Assembly: GCA_029959545.1 (NCBI GenBank)
Contig: JASCPH010000010.1
Coordinates: forward strand, 1-64,000
DNA length: 64,000 bases
Direction: 5' to 3'
From: Microbacteriaceae bacterium PS02066
Lineage (GTDB): Bacteria; Actinomycetota; Actinomycetes; Actinomycetales; Microbacteriaceae
In this document: positions 63,211-64,000 of the stretch, in pieces
Position numbering within the stretch: position 1 is the stretch's first letter
Layout of the letters: every line of letters starts with the position of its first letter
Notes under the pieces: model-generated
The model's input: the letters and a program-made list of their open reading frames with translations, nothing else
Told to the model about the DNA's origin: nothing
The model's database searches: none
Translations under genes and position numbers: made by a program

Positions 63211-64000
63211 CACTCCCCCTCACCGAAGAGCGAGTCGATCGCAGCTGCCGCGCGGCGGGCGACATCGGAGCGGGCGCGGCTATAGCGCTCCGTCATTTGC
63301 ATACTGGAGTGTCCGAGCACGGCCTGGACGTCGTTGGCCGAGGCGCCCGCGTCGAAGAGCATCGTGGCGAGCGTGTGGCGCAAGTCGTGGAGTCGCAGAT
63401 CGTCGCGGTGCAGCTTCGCGCGGAGCGTCTTCCAGTCGATCGCGCGACGCACGTTCGATGCGTTGATCCGGCCGCCGCGAGGCCCCGTGAAGACGAGCTC
63501 TCCGCGATGCTTGCCGGTCATTGCGTCTGTCAGCGGCGCGACGAGTGGCGTCGGGATCGGCACGTCTCGCTCCTTATGGCTCTTCGGCGTCAGCTCGACT
63601 CCGCGACCGTCCGCGCCGATGCTGAATGCCCGGCGGACGTGGATCGTCCGATGCGCAAGATCGACGTCTTCGATGCGCAATGCCGTCGCCTCATTTGCGC
63701 GCATTCCGGTGTAGACGAGAGCGGCGATGTAGCGCCGATAGTGCGCATCATCGATCGCTGCAAGCAGCATCGGCACCTCCGCGGCCGTGAGCGCTCGCGA
63801 GCGCAGACTCGTCGCCGAATCCGACTTCGGTCGGCGCGCGAGACGTGCCTGATTCAGCGGCACGACGCGCGCACGCACAGCCCCGTCGAGCAGACGGCTC
63901 AGCACCGAGAGCGCGTCGATCCGCGTGGAGGTGCTCCCCTCCCATCCGGCGATCGCTTCCTCTATGAGGCCGGCCGTGAGCTTCTCGACCTTGACGTGTC
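63210..64000 (-). CDS. Tyrosine recombinase/integrase, 5' end beyond the window
   Basis: Phage-type site-specific integrase, partial: 263 codons are inside the window and the frame continues through its right edge. Core-binding domain residues precede a catalytic domain with ARG-I in YTGMRANEATALRIEDV, a Lys in SHKERDVPIP, HDLRHTLATMLF (His and Arg), LGHSSMQMTERYSRAR (His and nucleophile Tyr). Complete catalytic set R-K-H-R-H-Y, so likely active. It marks the right part of the window as a mobile element. Confidence 0.92.
   Translation of the reverse strand, partial: HVKVEKLTAGLIEEAIAGWEGSTSTRIDALSVLSRLLDGAVRARVVPLNQARLARRPKSDSATSLRSRALTAAEVPMLLAAIDDAHYRRYIAALVYTGMRANEATALRIEDVDLAHRTIHVRRAFSIGADGRGVELTPKSHKERDVPIPTPLVAPLTDAMTGKHRGELVFTGPRGGRINASNVRRAIDWKTLRAKLHRDDLRLHDLRHTLATMLFDAGASANDVQAVLGHSSMQMTERYSRARSDVARRAAAAIDSLFGEGE

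Noticed and set aside
63210-64000. An attachment site matching the tRNA genes near the integrase
   Set aside because: The 3' ends of tRNA-Glu, -Asp and -Phe were looked for in 60-64 kb and not found.

Overview
The window is high-GC actinobacterial DNA. Gene content, gene order and pervasive GGATGCGG/CCGCATCC words suggest the family Microbacteriaceae, probably Microbacterium or a close relative; this is inference from sequence style and synteny, not a database match. It divides into chromosomal backbone (about 1-36.6 kb) and a mobile metal/redox island (about 36.6-64 kb).

Backbone, left to right. (1) 30-7584: a nucleoside-type BMP-family ABC transporter operon (lipoprotein, double ATPase, two permeases) with an atypical adenine-deaminase-family enzyme inside it and an acyl-CoA-dehydrogenase-like gene after it. 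(2) 7.8-13.2 kb: small genes, mostly with their own leaderless promoters, including radA, three GNAT acetyltransferases (one an ArgA type) and a truncated esterase remnant. (3) clpC, a DUF2975/XRE pair, and a DUF559-type endonuclease-like gene flanked on each side by two palindromic repeats. (4) A lipoprotein, a cardiolipin-synthase-type PLD protein and a DUF4192 protein. (5) 22.0-33.8 kb: a tightly overlapping minus-strand cluster of the classic actinobacterial type (tilS, hpt, ftsH, folE, folP, folB, folK, DUF3180, two PH-domain membrane proteins, DUF2520, a panC-like gene, lysS). The panC-like protein has lost several pantothenate-synthetase active-site residues. (6) ppa, an M23 peptidase, and tRNA-Glu, tRNA-Asp and tRNA-Phe, which mark the end of the backbone.

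Island. 36.8-45 kb is a heavy-metal block: ACR3/BASS permease, CmtR-like sensor, a small EQxCC protein and a CadA-type ATPase in one operon; divergently an ArsR regulator with an MFS transporter; then an NmtR/CzrA-type ArsR divergent from a second P-type ATPase. 44.8-60.5 kb is one large minus-strand block for copper handling, extracytoplasmic thiol chemistry, cytochrome c maturation and lipoprotein maturation: DsbA-like, FAD oxidoreductase, CopC, zinc ribbon, LspA, TlpA/ResA, CcdA, ResB, two CtaG-type proteins, Lnt, two M23 peptidases and CcsB. Together it would supply reductant transfer, haem attachment and processing of its own lipoproteins. 60.8-64 kb holds a tyrosine integrase (cut by the window edge), a small ORF, a PD-(D/E)XK-like protein and a metallophosphoesterase that appears fused to an MbcA/ParS/Xre-type (DUF2384) antitoxin domain. 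This two-gene unit is the best candidate in the window for an undescribed system.

Regulation visible in sequence: many genes have a TANNNT-like -10 box exactly 6 (sometimes 7) nt before the start codon, implying leaderless transcripts, and this spacing decided several start sites. A 32-bp perfect-arm palindrome at 40669-40700 contains the -10 boxes of two divergent metal-resistance transcripts and an arsR start codon.
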